From Gnetum montanum (lineage: Eukaryota; Streptophyta; Gnetopsida; Gnetales; Gnetaceae), in contig MNCI01003927.1 in NCBI GenBank assembly GCA_015680685.1, forward strand, positions 509,116-573,115: DNA of 64,000 nt, in the 5' to 3' direction. Positions 48,105 through 59,096 of the stretch are shown here, one piece after another. Under the pieces are notes generated by a model. That model was not told the origin of the DNA, did not search any database, and was given only the letters and a program-made list of their open reading frames with translations. Position numbers and translations under genes: made by a program. Positions within the stretch are counted from its first letter, which is position 1; every line of letters starts with the position of its first letter.

Positions 48105-48122
48105 GCCCTCCTTCTAGCACCA
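48105..48122 (-). other. Candidate primer binding site of element H
   Basis: The plus strand GCCCTCCTTCTAGCACCA ends in CCA six bases inside the 5' LTR edge, as expected for the 3' end of a priming tRNA. I cannot assign the tRNA from memory. Confidence 0.5.
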
Positions 48123-48128
48123 AAAAGA

Positions 48129-49831
48129 TGTTAATGCATAGATTTTGGATGCACCAACATCAAGAAAGAAAACTCTTTTTAGGAGACTATTACCTAGGGT
48201 GCCTCCTATATGGGTATGGAATAGTCTCAGCTAGAGAGGGCTACGTGGTCTTTTGAAAATGGTAAACTAAATTGAAAAATTTAGAATTTAAATTAAATAA
48301 TTTTTTTGAATACAATAAGTAACTAAAAGAAATAAAATTTTCCTTGTCCCACTGATGCTACTGGTCCATCACTACTGATGGTGTCCACTACTAGGCAAGA
48401 AGATTACAATTGTCGCTTAAAGAGGGAGAGAGAGAAAGAAAGATTGTTGTAGGAAGGTGCTAGCTCTTTGGCACTGCTATTTTAGTTGCTATAATGTGAG
48501 AGAGGAGGACTTCCTACATGCCAAATAACAACCAACATTCAAAAGTCCATAGAACTTTGCAAAGATGAACAAAGAATGCAAATCCAAGATCAACCATGAG
48601 GGGGGAGGGGATGAAACCATTGGCTGCAATTTGCACAGGGTAGTAACTACTATCATTCAGAGCTTACTACTATTTTCCATGAGTGCACCGCCATCTACCA
48701 CCTCTTGTGTGTCACTTGCAGCCTTCCAACCACCGCTGGACATTATATGTCACATGCCCACAATGCCTACAAGCCTACCATGTGTTGTTGTAGGTGGGAA
48801 GGAGAGAGAGAGAGAGTCTACCCTTGACTATGCCACCATTAGAGTCCGTTGTCATCATGTCACTTGTGTGCTACTGATGCATCATAGATGTCTAAGTTGT
48901 CTACCACTATTGTGCTCCATCAACACACTCTTGCCACAGTGCTACCAGCTCTTGTTGTTGCTACAGTGTCACCTACCGTGTGCCATGTGTTGCTGCCTAG
49001 GCCACTTATAGGATAAGGCTAGCTATTACTACATTAATCAAATGCCCATCGTAAGTAACCACCATGGCCAACGTAATTTCTCAATAATGACACCCACATC
49101 CACCATGTAATTGTTGCCATGTTCTCACTTGTCTCTTACAATAATTGCCAAAATGCTCCACATAACACTTGTAACACCTGAGAGTTATAGATAGCACTAC
49201 CACCCATGTCATCCACCATCTATCCACTATTTGTTAACTTGTTCACATCACTTTTTCTATTTTTCCTAATGGTCTTTTGCTTGGGCTGCCTTTTTATTCT
49301 TTTTGCAATAGATTCTATTTATGCTTATTGTGCATGTAGCTTAAAATTTAGCTCAAAATGTAATACTTTAGGTGGATGAAACTTTAGATTCTTATTTCTT
49401 TACTCTAGTGGATTTTAATTAGCAAATTTTTGGGAGGCCAGCAACTAATACTAGTTTCATGAATACATTTTCTTGGTTTTGGTCATTATGTTTTCTACAG
49501 TATGTTTGATCCACAAGTATAGGGAATGTGGTGGTTATAAAGGACCTACCAACTAAAGAAGGATTATAGATAATTGAAAGTAGAGAATTTTGCCCCACCA
49601 AAGTATGCATATTCACTATCTTAAGAAGTTATGTAATACTTCTATAATCATTTCTCAGCTTTCAAGGTTACTCTTCCACCTTTCTATCATTCTTTTCTAA
49701 TTCATGATGCTATTGAAATAATTTTAAAAGTATACAGAAACTATGAAGTTTGACACTATATATATATATATATATAATCAAAATTATTAATCATGGCCCC
49801 ATGCTTAGCATGGGTGAGGTTGACATCAATA
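48129..49831 (-). repeat. 5' LTR of element H
   Basis: 1703 bp. The plus-strand end reads CATCAATA where the other LTR has CATCAACA (one transition). A TA dinucleotide run lies at 49756-49776. Confidence 0.85.
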
Positions 49832-49836
49832 GTTAG

Positions 49837-49860
49837 ATTAATGGTATGACCTTGCTCCAT
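49837..49860 (-). pseudogene. Bet v 1-like pseudogene, 5' end with start codon
   Basis: ATG at 49858-49860 (MEQGHTIN) runs into the target duplication of element H. When H and one duplication copy are disregarded, the frame continues without a stop into 41735 and on to the hydrophobic stretch and the Bet v 1-like domain. That continuity supports this start and the dating of H after the gene. Confidence 0.55.
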
Positions 49861-52800
49861 GAAAGTTTTCACTAAATAAAAAAAACTCAAAATTAATGGG
49901 ACAATGAAATAGGAAAAGCAAATAGCCCAAAGTAGAGTAGTTCAAACAAAGATAGAACACAAATTTAGATGTATTTAGCTAGCTACAGGTCATGAAAGTT
50001 ATATTTACATGTTTACTATAGTTATATGGATAAGTAATATAATAACAAAGTTACAAAAATAGGTATACTAAACATGAATGACCCCACTTATGGCTCAAGA
50101 ATTGTGCCTCATGAGGGATTTAACTGCACATGGTAGTTGAGGGTAGAGATAGGTCCTAAATTATTTCCACAAGTGCAAAGAATGTTCCATTTCAAAGGTA
50201 AGATCATCTTTTTTACTTAATTCCAAAATAAGAAGTTTTTGCTAGCTCTAATAACATTTTACCATGGCAATTAATATCTGTGGGTGAGATGTTGGTAGAT
50301 ATCAATATGAATAAAGGTACAAATCCTACCTTCTTAAGGATAAGAAGATATTTTCTTCCTTATCCACTCACTAGTCAAATGTGGCTAGTGAATCTGTTAT
50401 GAATATTTTTCTACAAGGACCTGTCTTTCACATTTTCCAACTAGATGTAGACCACATCTAATGTTTTAATCTTATCTATGAAAACAAAGCAAAGTTAATT
50501 GAAACACAAGGCATACATGTGCTTAAGTGAAATTAAAATAGAAATAAAAAATTAAAGCAAAATATTGATATAGACATTTAAATATAAACTTAGTAAATTA
50601 AACACATGGTTTCGTTGATACCTATAGGAATAAACTAAATGTAAGATCCCTTAGGCAACTCTTCCCTTAATTCCAAATCTAGCCTATCATGAAAAACATG
50701 AACTAAACATATCTACTAGAAAGCATGATACCATTGGTGCTCCTTAGCCTTATTGATCATATCAAGGAACCATGTGAACATTGTAGGGTCTAGTTAGTCT
50801 TATGTATAATCTCATAAAGCATCCACTCTGCTATCCCTAAGTATGTATCCTTCCTATTTGGGTTCTTGAACCTACAAGAGCATATGTAACAATAATTCAC
50901 ATCAAAAAAATTGCAAGTCCTAAATAGAAGTTCATACATAAGAAAATTGACATAAAAAGTTGGAATCCATATCAACATACCTAGACATAAGTGCCAAAAG
51001 AACTAAAAAAGCTTTGAATGTATCAAGGATTCAACATCAACATTGCTTCTACATTAGATTTCTTGTAGGAATGATCTCTTCACAAGGCAATCATTTTTTT
51101 CCTCTAGAACTCCCTAGCTCTATCACTATCATCAATAATAGTATACATATTAGTGACCTCATAGATCACAAAATCCAATAGTCTCACATAGATATTTGAA
51201 CAGGTCTTCTCTACAAACTAGAAGATAGTAGGCAAAGGTAACATGGTCTACATAACCACACAAAAATGCTTAATGCAAAAATCTAGAAAATGCCTAGTCC
51301 TAGGACACTCCCACATTAAAGTAGGAAAAAGAGAATGCTCATCAACTATGGGAAGATCTCTCATCCTTCTAGACTTTCCAATAATGGTAAGATCCACATC
51401 ATAAATTAAGAAGTATATAAGATTGATCATCAATAACCTAGAAATCACATCACCCCTACATAGTAGGACAACAAATCAAGAGTTAGTATCCATAGGTCAA
51501 AGGAAAAACATAGATGTAGAAGCATTAACATAATAATTTATATTTAACATAAAGGATAAGGCAAAGACTCAATGAGTTAAGACACATGTGTCCTAGCATC
51601 CTATCATTCCCTAAGAAACATTACTAAATGATGCCTAAGTAAAGTAATTTTGAATCGAACTAGCTTAGTCTTAGTAACTAATGCAAGCCTCTATGGATTA
51701 ACACTTAGCCATTTTAAGATTTTATACCTTTGAAACTTAGGTATTTTCCTCTATTCTTGACAATTATTTTTTTCCTCTAATTAATGTCCCAACACTTGAT
51801 GGATTCTTAATAATTTCTAAATACTTACTCATATTTCATACTTCTCCCATACATAGTCATTTTTGTACCCTTATGTTGTCTAGTACTTAGCAATTTTTTA
51901 CTCTATTCATAATCATTCATTTATCTTGCTCTCTTCTAAAAATTAAGCTTTTTTGCTTGTTTTCTCTCCAACCCTTAGCCAACTTTGGCTTTGTTGTATC
52001 AACTTTTTTGGTTCATTGGAGATTGAGCATATGTGTGTTCTTGATAATCATTCCATTCATGTTCGATCTTCAAACTCTCCAAATAAATCATCATGAGGCA
52101 TATTCTTAGTTCTTAGAGGTCTCTATAGATCAAATTAATAATCTAAATGATGGACTTCATTCTTTATGGTCTTGGAAAAACTGAAAAATAAAAAAAAAAT
52201 TATGTGTTAGAGGTAACATAGATTTTGAGTCAATCTCCCTTGGATACCATAAGATAAAACACCTTTAAAATAGCTTCATAAGATATAGTTTCAGCCCTTG
52301 GAGGTCTCCAAGGATCATTCAAGGTAATATCTCAACATCTTGGATTTAATTTCAAGAACTTTGAGAAAGTTCACAGAAATGACTACAACTTTTTTCAAGT
52401 ATGATTGAAGTTGATGCTGATATGAACACCATTGTTAGTGCCAAAAATACCACCTTCAACACCTCCATACCTCATCAAAACTATGTTTAAACATGAACCA
52501 CATTGACAATTGTTTTGGCACTACAGACTTCATAAATTAGCAATTTTTGATCATCTTTATTCTTATTTTCTTCACGCAAGCTCTAGTAAGGGTCACTTCA
52601 ACAATGGACCTCTATCTTAGTATCTTATCCACCCTTTGATTATCTTGTTTCTGCTATAGAAATTTGCCTAATAAATTGCACCTCTAATTCCTCTTTGATG
52701 GAACCTGTTGCATGTGTGGCATCAAGCTCTTATACCTACTCCCTTCCATATCCTCTTTTTTCACATTATCTCTTTTCCTTCCTTTGGAATGAATCACCTG

Positions 52801-52930
52801 CCCTCATTTGTTAATTCTACTTTACCAATAAGAGATTATCATCATCTTCATCGTAGTCTTCTCTCAATAAAAATGAGAGATCATCATCATAGGAAAAAAG
52901 TATTATCCTAAAAAAGAAAAAAGAACTTTA
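49861..52930. other. Mostly unassigned; coding-like minus stretch at 50600-51460
   Basis: On the minus strand, 51460 down to about 50600 gives one frame with few stops: LPIVDEHSLFPTLMWECPRT, VEKTCSNIYVRLLDF, FKNPNRKDTYLGIAEWMLYE, ELREELPKGSYI. The composition looks like a decayed protein but I do not recognise it. The DNA next to 49861 would be the 5' flank of the Bet v 1-like gene. From 51570 to 52900 I see AT-rich DNA and no feature. Confidence 0.3.
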
Positions 52931-53690
52931 TTATGATATTTCTCAACCTACTATTCTTTATGGATGTATTGTATGAGATCCTACTCTATTAAATAAATAT
53001 TGGAAATAATTAGAAGAAATTCAAAAGCTAGTTTTGCTCAATGAATTTAAAGTCAAGAGCTAAACATAATATGATATTTTGCTTCTTGAATTCAAGATGA
53101 TGTTGTTAGAGGTTGAAGCTATTTATTACTTTATAGCCTCCACAAATAATTTTTTTTGAATCTTCATTAAATAAATACTTGAAAAAGATTATGATGGAGT
53201 TCTATGGTTTAATGAATGGTATATTCAAAAGCATATTTTTTATTCTCATCCTAACCAAGTTCACAAATTTGACAAACAAGTAATATTTTAAAAAAAATTG
53301 GAAAATATAGAAGGAAATAACATTTCTATTTGAAGAGTATAAGGGAAGGTCTTCATTCAAAGGCAAACTATTTATTTACTACTATTCTTTATCACTTATG
53401 ATGCATAATTAATAGAGCACAAATGAGATCTCATCATCTAAAAGTTAAAACAAGTAGATAGCTCAAAATTCCTCATGAAGAACAAATATGTCATATGTGC
53501 AATACTAATAACATTGAAAGTGAATACTACATTTCCTTTCAATGTCTTGTATTGGATTATATTAGACATACATGGAATATTACAGTTGCAAATTTGGTTA
53601 ATTTGTTCCAAATGTTGCCAAGAATACTTGGCAATTTTCTTAATAATATTTTCAAAACTTATAACATGTATATTTCTATGATCCAATAGA
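52931..53690 (+). pseudogene. LINE ORF2 C-terminal fragment
   Basis: On the plus strand, frames contain ILYGCIVWDPTLLNKYWK, LEEIQKLVLL and LLLEFKMMLLEVEAIYYFIA. Near 53477-53600 comes EEQICHMCNTNNIESEYYIS, a Cys-x2-Cys...E block typical of the C-terminal Cys/His region of non-LTR retrotransposon ORF2. Stops and frame changes are frequent. It faces the RT fragment at 53740-54260. Confidence 0.55.
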
Positions 53691-53739
53691 TCTAGAGGGT
53701 TAACCAACATAATAAAATTTCATTTTTTATTTCAATAAA

Positions 53740-54260
53740 TCTCGCATAGGAAATTACATGTCTCTTATTTTCTTCAAGCCATCTTCCAAGCATAGATTTT
53801 AGAATAGTACCTAAAAACTTGGCAAAAGTATTACTAATTATGGTTAGTCTATAATTATTTAGATCCTTTTTGTCCCCTTTTTTAAAGAGTATAACTACTT
53901 TATTGATGCACTATTCTTTTTCTAACCCTAGTTGCAAAGTTAAATTTAACTATTTTTATTTAACATTCCATATCAATGGCCCTCCTAATTTAAGCATTTC
54001 TTCATACAAGATATTTGCATCAATAGTCTTTCTTGATTCTAATCTTTTTTATCCCCTACATTATGTCATCAAAAGAAATGAAAAGTATATTATCACTATT
54101 ATGAAAATTTTGTAATCTATCATTGCAACGAAATAAAGCTTAATAAAACTGTTTAATATCTTTGAGAGAGGGCATAGTCTATTTTACTCTTTCTTTAAAT
54201 TAACTACCAAAAATATTTTGGATCTTTCTTTATCATTTATAATAAACTAGTTTATCTTTA
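53740..54260 (-). pseudogene. LINE reverse transcriptase N-terminal fragment
   Basis: On the minus strand: KRLESRKTIDANILYEEMLK, GGPLIWNVK, then VVILFKKGDKKDLNNYRLTI, ISNTFAKFLGTILKSMLGRW. The FKKGDK...NNYR string is diagnostic for the fingers of non-LTR RT. No catalytic YxDD box is reached. The orientation is opposite to the C-terminal fragment just to its left. Confidence 0.65.
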
Positions 54261-54481
54261 TTTGATATATTATAATACCTCTTCATATGTACCTAGCCAA
54301 GGAGGAAGCTAAGGTCAAAAATAAAAAGCAAAGGAAGACATATAACAACTCACACAAGTTTGATAACATTATAGAAGGAATCATGCTAACTTAAAATCAC
54401 AAAATGTTAACTATAAATTAGACCACAGCTCGCTACTATATATGCACATAAGCATCCCAACAAGGTATATGCTATACTATA

Positions 54482-55377
54482 TGATGAGCGACGAGGTACC
54501 CCTACGCTCAACCATACGAATCACAAGCATTAACGTACAATCCGATTGAATTTCATGGATGAGACTAGTTGTGCATCTAAATCGTTATGATTTGATTACA
54601 GTTTGTTGTCTTTTGACTTGAACTAGTGGTAGCTTTGTCATGTATGGTTTAGTACAAAGTGAGGTGTATGATGTTGTCTAATCCTATGCTACTCCTAATG
54701 ACAATACAGTGATAAATTAACTAAGCTAAAGAACAATGGAAAATAAGATTTAAACTAGCCTATGTGCGATGAGTATCCATCCGCCAATCATCCATACATG
54801 CCTTAGACTTCATATAACTACTATTGGGATTGCCAAGTGTAAGTCATTGGGTATGCCAAACGATACATTGTTGGATTACCAAGTACTTACACTTAAGTGC
54901 TCGTGATTAAGTCATACTTATTTCGCTTAACGACAGGAATAGTAAATAGTAGTAAATGGGAACATTAACTAAAGAAAATAGTAAATAATTAAAGCAATAA
55001 TAAATCTAAGTGAATGCAGCAATGATAGAAGTAATCTCAATCTTTATTTTCAATCATGTAACATGTCCAAGTATGTCACACTCGAACAAAGGTGTCATAC
55101 GATTACAAACATCACACTGTGGGCATGCATTAGAAATAATAGAACTTGAATGCAAAAATATAAGAAAGACTATCAAAAATTGAGAACTAAAACTATCTCC
55201 CAACTGTGAACCCAAGTGATGTATTTATAGGCTAGCACAGAGGAGACAAATATTGGATATCCGACATTGTTTCTTGGGACCCGATATCACATATTTGATA
55301 TCAGAGCCTTGATATCGGGTATCCAAGCCTCGATATTGGGTATCCAATATTTGGGTTGACATAATGATGACTCATCA
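54482..55377 (-). repeat. Solo LTR E of the TGATGA family
   Basis: 896 bp, TGATGAGCGACGAGGTACCC to GACTCATCA, flanked by CTATA and CTATC (a 4-of-5 match, a decayed target duplication). No primer site or PPT adjoins, so it is a solo LTR left by LTR-LTR recombination. A TATA-like site lies at 55221-55230 and GATATC-type motifs at 55255-55350. Confidence 0.8.
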
Positions 55378-55889
55378 CTATCCATAAGCATAAGGGTCAT
55401 ACCAACATATTGGCAGCATCTATATGTATACATCTCTAACAAGTTATAAAGTTGGATCATCTCAATTGTTATCTAAGTCAAAACCAAGGAAAATACATTC
55501 ATCTCACTTAGAAACATATATAAGAGTATATAAATATACAATGGAATCATAGTTCTATCCTTGACCTTAATCTTGGTGGCATTTGGCTCCACAATATATA
55601 ACATAAAGTTAGTATAAATTCAATGGGAAGTCTTTATACTTTCCCCAAATGTATGAGAGATATTATCATAGAGGAGAGGAGTGGGGTAAGACAACATCTT
55701 GCAACAAGGGTTAGTGCATACGCATTTATCGATAACAAGCATGATCAATTCACATATCATCTGCCTCATCATTGGCATATATCTAAATCAAGAAACGTTA
55801 AACATGCGTGCCAATACATCCACACCATATCCAAACCTTATGAAACATTACCACAACACAAGCTATTAGCACAAGGATAGACCAACTCG
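55378..55889. other. No gene recognised
   Basis: AT-rich flank of solo LTR E. Small ORFs lack recognisable motifs. The end merges with the coding-like frame that begins near 55880. Confidence 0.3.
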
Positions 55890-56347
55890 ACCTTAATGGA
55901 AATATATACCCCAAAGCCACAGCAATGCAGGTTAATGTTGCAGTTCAAAGTATGGTTTCTCAAAGATAGCAAGGCTCGGGTTCAGAGGAGATGGAGTATT
56001 ATTCTAATTATGTTTATGTGGCAGACAGAAATGCTGAAGTTGATCAATTTAATGTTGCATCCCAAATTATGGAATATGGTAATGATCACGGTTCTGGAAC
56101 AGAACATTTGGATGCTTTTCCAGCCTACCAGGAAACTAAGCCAACGGAGATTTGCCATGGCCTGCACCACCCACAATTTCAACAGCAATGCTATGAACAA
56201 GAAATAGAACAATGCTATGATCAAGTTAATGCTACAGTTCCGAAAAGAGATCAAGGTCCATGTTTAGAGAAGTTGGATGTTCATTCTTGTTATATGGCAG
56301 AAGGAAATGCTGAAGTTGATTTCTCAAACTATGGCCGTAGCCTGTAA
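55890..56347 (+). pseudogene. Coding-like fragment with a 98-codon internal repeat, unknown
   Basis: The frame runs through DQLDLNGNIYPKATAMQVNV, hits one TAG (QR*QGSG, about 55967), then is open from ATG 55991 to TAA 56345-56347. Two repeat units are visible, starting 294 bp apart at 55928 and 56222: QVNVAVQS...YVADRNAEVDQFN and QVNATVPK...YMAEGNAEVDFSN. The protein is Gln/Tyr/Glu-rich with several Cys and resembles the activation region of a transcription factor, but I do not recognise it. A 3' exon or a retrocopy are both possible. The assembly gap at 56410 hides what follows. Confidence 0.45.
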
Positions 56348-56409
56348 AATTACTTCTAACACAAAATAATTCATGAAAATCTTAATACATAAGAGGCATT
56401 TAAGATTCA

Positions 56410-56506
56410 NNNNNNNNNNNNNNNNNNNNNNNNNNNNNNNNNNNNNNNNNNNNNNNNNNNNNNNNNNNNNNNNNNNNNNNNNNNNNNNNNNNNNNNNNNN
56501 NNNNNN
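56410..56506. other. Assembly gap (97 N)
   Basis: Run of N downstream of the repeat-protein fragment. Confidence 0.99.
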
Positions 56507-57229
56507 CACCGTATTTGGAAAATTCCCGGGATTCCCAAAGCCCGGTGCATAGGTTTAAATTTGTTTTAAATCTTAAAGTGACAAAAAGTTATTATCGTTG
56601 TACCATTTCAGGTATAGAAACTAATATTAGCATTATAATTTAAGCATCATATATTTCAGAGCCGCTTTAAAACATAAGCAATTTTTAAAAATTGGATAGT
56701 CACCGACTTATACAACAAACTGATTTCATATTTCGGGATTTAGATCTCAAAACAGGTGTGTATCTTAGAACCACAGAGCGTTCATACTAACACTTAGAGC
56801 TCCTAGCCTCTTCCAACGGAAGCAAAGATTTCGTGACACAGAACCTGAATTAGTGAATTCACACTAAAATTTCGAAGAGAAGCTCCTGCAAAAAGCCGAT
56901 GCTGAGCTGATTTGGCAAATCTGCAACTCGGGAAAAAGCTAAAGGCTTCCAGCTGATCACAAATTCTTGCAAGATACAGCGTTCAAAGTAACAGTAAGAA
57001 GTAGAGCCTCGATCACGACTAGACGGAAAACGCAAAACGAACGGGTACGTTACAGGGGGAAAAAAGAAAGAGGACGAACAACGACTTATATCAAGAACCG
57101 ACCGATGAATTAAAGTCTGAATTTCAGGAAGCAAAGTTCTGGACGAACGGCAAAGGAAAAAACAAAGAGGATGTCGAATGCTGCAACAACGATTCGAAGA
57201 TCCATCCATGAACCAATGCTTCATCAGAT
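56507..57229. other. 3' flank of the fasciclin-like gene; no gene seen
   Basis: Probably 3' untranslated and flanking DNA of the minus-strand gene at 57230-57877. A 139-codon minus-strand ORF (56859-57278) overlaps its end in another frame and has no recognised motif. Confidence 0.35.
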
Positions 57230-57877
57230 TCAGACGGAAGCATAATGATGCCGAGAGGGAGGCAGAGCGTCGATGCACTTGGCAAATGCAGGGCCGCCGC
57301 GGAGGAACAGAGCAGAACCGGATGCAGATTGAACGCCATGGCCAATCGCAGACAATGACGAAATCTGCGTGTTTCTCCGTGGTGTCGATATCTTCACTTT
57401 GATTCTTCTCAGCGGATGAGCCTCCAGAACGCGATCGACGCCATGGACTACGGTTGTAGCATCATCATACACCGCGGGGTACACGACGGTAAGTGTTCGA
57501 AGGCGTGACCGCAAAGGCAGCCGCCTCGAGACGGAATGGCGCTTTAGAAAGCCGAAACTGTCGCCGCCATGGCCGTGGAGCCGAAACGCAGAGAGAATGG
57601 CCTCGTCCGGCGGAGCCAGCAGCGTGAGATTCGTTGAAGTCCGTCTGCAAACCCTAGGGCCTCCCAACCCTATCTCAAGCGCCAGGTCCGCATCCACAAC
57701 CTCCGCCATGACTCTGTAACCGGATTCTCGCAGAGCATCCGTGAGAAGGCCGAAACGTTGCTTCTCGAGGTGAAAGCCGCGCAGAGTCGACGGCAGCCAT
57801 GGCGCTAGGGTTGCTTCGTTGTGGCCAAGCAGCAGCAGCAGCATCAGCAGGAGGTCCTCTCTCAGCACAGCGGCCAT
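57230..57877 (-). CDS. Fasciclin (FAS1)-domain protein, intronless, possibly truncated
   Basis: Start chosen at ATG 57875-57877 because MAAVLREDLLLMLLLLLGHN gives a good signal peptide; an upstream ATG at 58030 would add 51 basic residues. The 215-residue product has LLTDALRESGYRVMAEVVD, then the first FAS1 conserved block LTLLAPPDEAI (84-94), LKRHSV (111-116, in place of the YH motif) and the second block YDDATTVVHGVDRVL. Such proteins are secreted cell-wall or membrane-anchored arabinogalactan-type adhesion proteins. About 20 residues usually present between YH and the second block seem missing, and the C-terminus looks out of frame or novel. The gene sits in a GC-rich island unlike its AT-rich surroundings and is the best candidate for a live gene here. 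Confidence 0.6.
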   Translation of the reverse strand: MAAVLREDLLLMLLLLLGHNEATLAPWLPSTLRGFHLEKQRFGLLTDALRESGYRVMAEVVDADLALEIGLGGPRVCRRTSTNLTLLAPPDEAILSAFRLHGHGGDSFGFLKRHSVSRRLPLRSRLRTLTVVYPAVYDDATTVVHGVDRVLEAHPLRRIKVKISTPRRNTQISSLSAIGHGVQSASGSALFLRGGPAFAKCIDALPPSRHHYASV

Positions 57878-59096
57878 GACCGCCAGCGTCAACGGCCACG
57901 CTAGAAAATGAAGTGCGCGTTTGCATCTCTGCTCTTTGCTTATGCTTCTTTTCTTGCGGTTGCTGCTTCTTTCGGTCTGCTGCGCTATCACGTCCGTTTC
58001 CATTTCCAAAGTTTTTGATGCGTCTTGCATAGCAATTCTTGATTTAAGAATACGAACACTTGGTTCTTCATCTTCTAGCCAACGACTTCAGTATAGCGTT
58101 TGAGTCAGATGTGGCTGCCTGTGAGAACCTGAGCATGTATGTTTGTTTGTTTGTTTTTCTGTTACTGTTACGATGGTAGTCGCGCGGTCTCTATTGGATG
58201 TGGTTGCTGCCGTTCAGGACATCACGATGTTTAACACAAGTCAAGTCCACTGTAGAGACACCAAAGAGCCGAGCTGGACTTGCATTTGCGTTTGCAGGAC
58301 CTGCAAGTTCGAGCGCCTGCCAGTGTCCCACCATTGTCTGAGCAAAAGGTTCCTTCACCGTTGCCCAGCGAACAGACACGCTAGGATTTCCATGACTGTC
58401 ACAGTGTTTATAAATTTTCAACGAAATATTTCACCGGGATGCTGTTTGCCCAATGGTAAGAATAGAATATCCTTCAGAGTAAGTCTTTCGGTGCTTTAAT
58501 GTTTGGTTGTGCTTCATTTTTAAAGTTAATTATGAATTTTTTGAATATATTTATGTGTATTCTCCATTTTCTGCTACGTCAATGATATTTCTAATATATG
58601 CCTACTTTTCAATGTTTCAGAGACAAGTTGAAATGTTGAACGAGAAGCTATTTTGGCATATTAGCAATGGAAGATGTCAACATGTTACTCATAAACATGA
58701 GCATAATAAATACTTTATAGATATGATTTAGAGGAATTTAATTATATTAATTATTTTATTATATATGAATGGTTTAAGAAGGGTTCTTTTAGGAAACTCT
58801 CTTTGGATATATATTTTTAATTTAGATAATATAGGTAAAGTTTTAAAAATTTTAAAAATAATAATTCTAATTTTCAAACTTTTCAAACAAAGAAATAACC
58901 TAACATACTACCCATGGAAGCTGAAGTGCTATGTGGATTTACTAACTAGCCTTGCTACCTCCTAAGGCATGCCTCAAGAGTTGCCTCAATACTGAAGATG
59001 TATTGACTTAGGTAGATAAAATCTCATTTTTCTAAGATATTAACAATCATCTGAAACTTTTCAAAGTAGGGTAATTATTTAGTTTGTTTCTTTTAT
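57878..59096. other. 5' flank of the fasciclin-like gene, then AT-rich DNA
   Basis: GC-rich to about 58440, which would be the promoter and leader of the minus-strand gene. From 58500 to 59096 it is AT-rich and featureless. ORFs at 58143-58499 and 58507-58731 lack motifs. Confidence 0.35.

Larger units (their letters stand above)
41741..49831 (-). mobile_element. Element H: gag-protease LTR element with 1.7-kb LTRs
   Basis: Both LTRs start TG(C/T)T(G/A)ATGCAT and end CATCAA(C/T)A, so the ends are inverted repeats. The target duplication GTTAG is exact (41736-41740 and 49832-49836). Length 8091 bp. On the minus strand: 5' LTR, candidate primer site, gag, protease, about 2 kb of unreadable DNA, purine tract, 3' LTR. 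I see no RT or integrase motif, so it is probably non-autonomous or has decayed beyond reading. It is unrelated to the TGATGA family. It inserted into the start of the Bet v 1-like gene. Confidence 0.85.

Noticed and set aside
52931-54260. Twin-priming 5' inversion as the explanation for the LINE pair
   Set aside because: The inverted RT part lies on the 3' side of the plus-oriented C-terminal part, the reverse of what twin-priming produces.
56859-57278. 139-codon minus ORF below the fasciclin-like gene
   Set aside because: Overlaps the gene end in another frame; Ser/Cys/Phe-rich, no motif; probably a shadow in GC-richer DNA.
58143-58499. 118-codon plus ORF with many Cys
   Set aside because: No signal for a known Cys-rich family; lies in the presumed promoter of the fasciclin-like gene.
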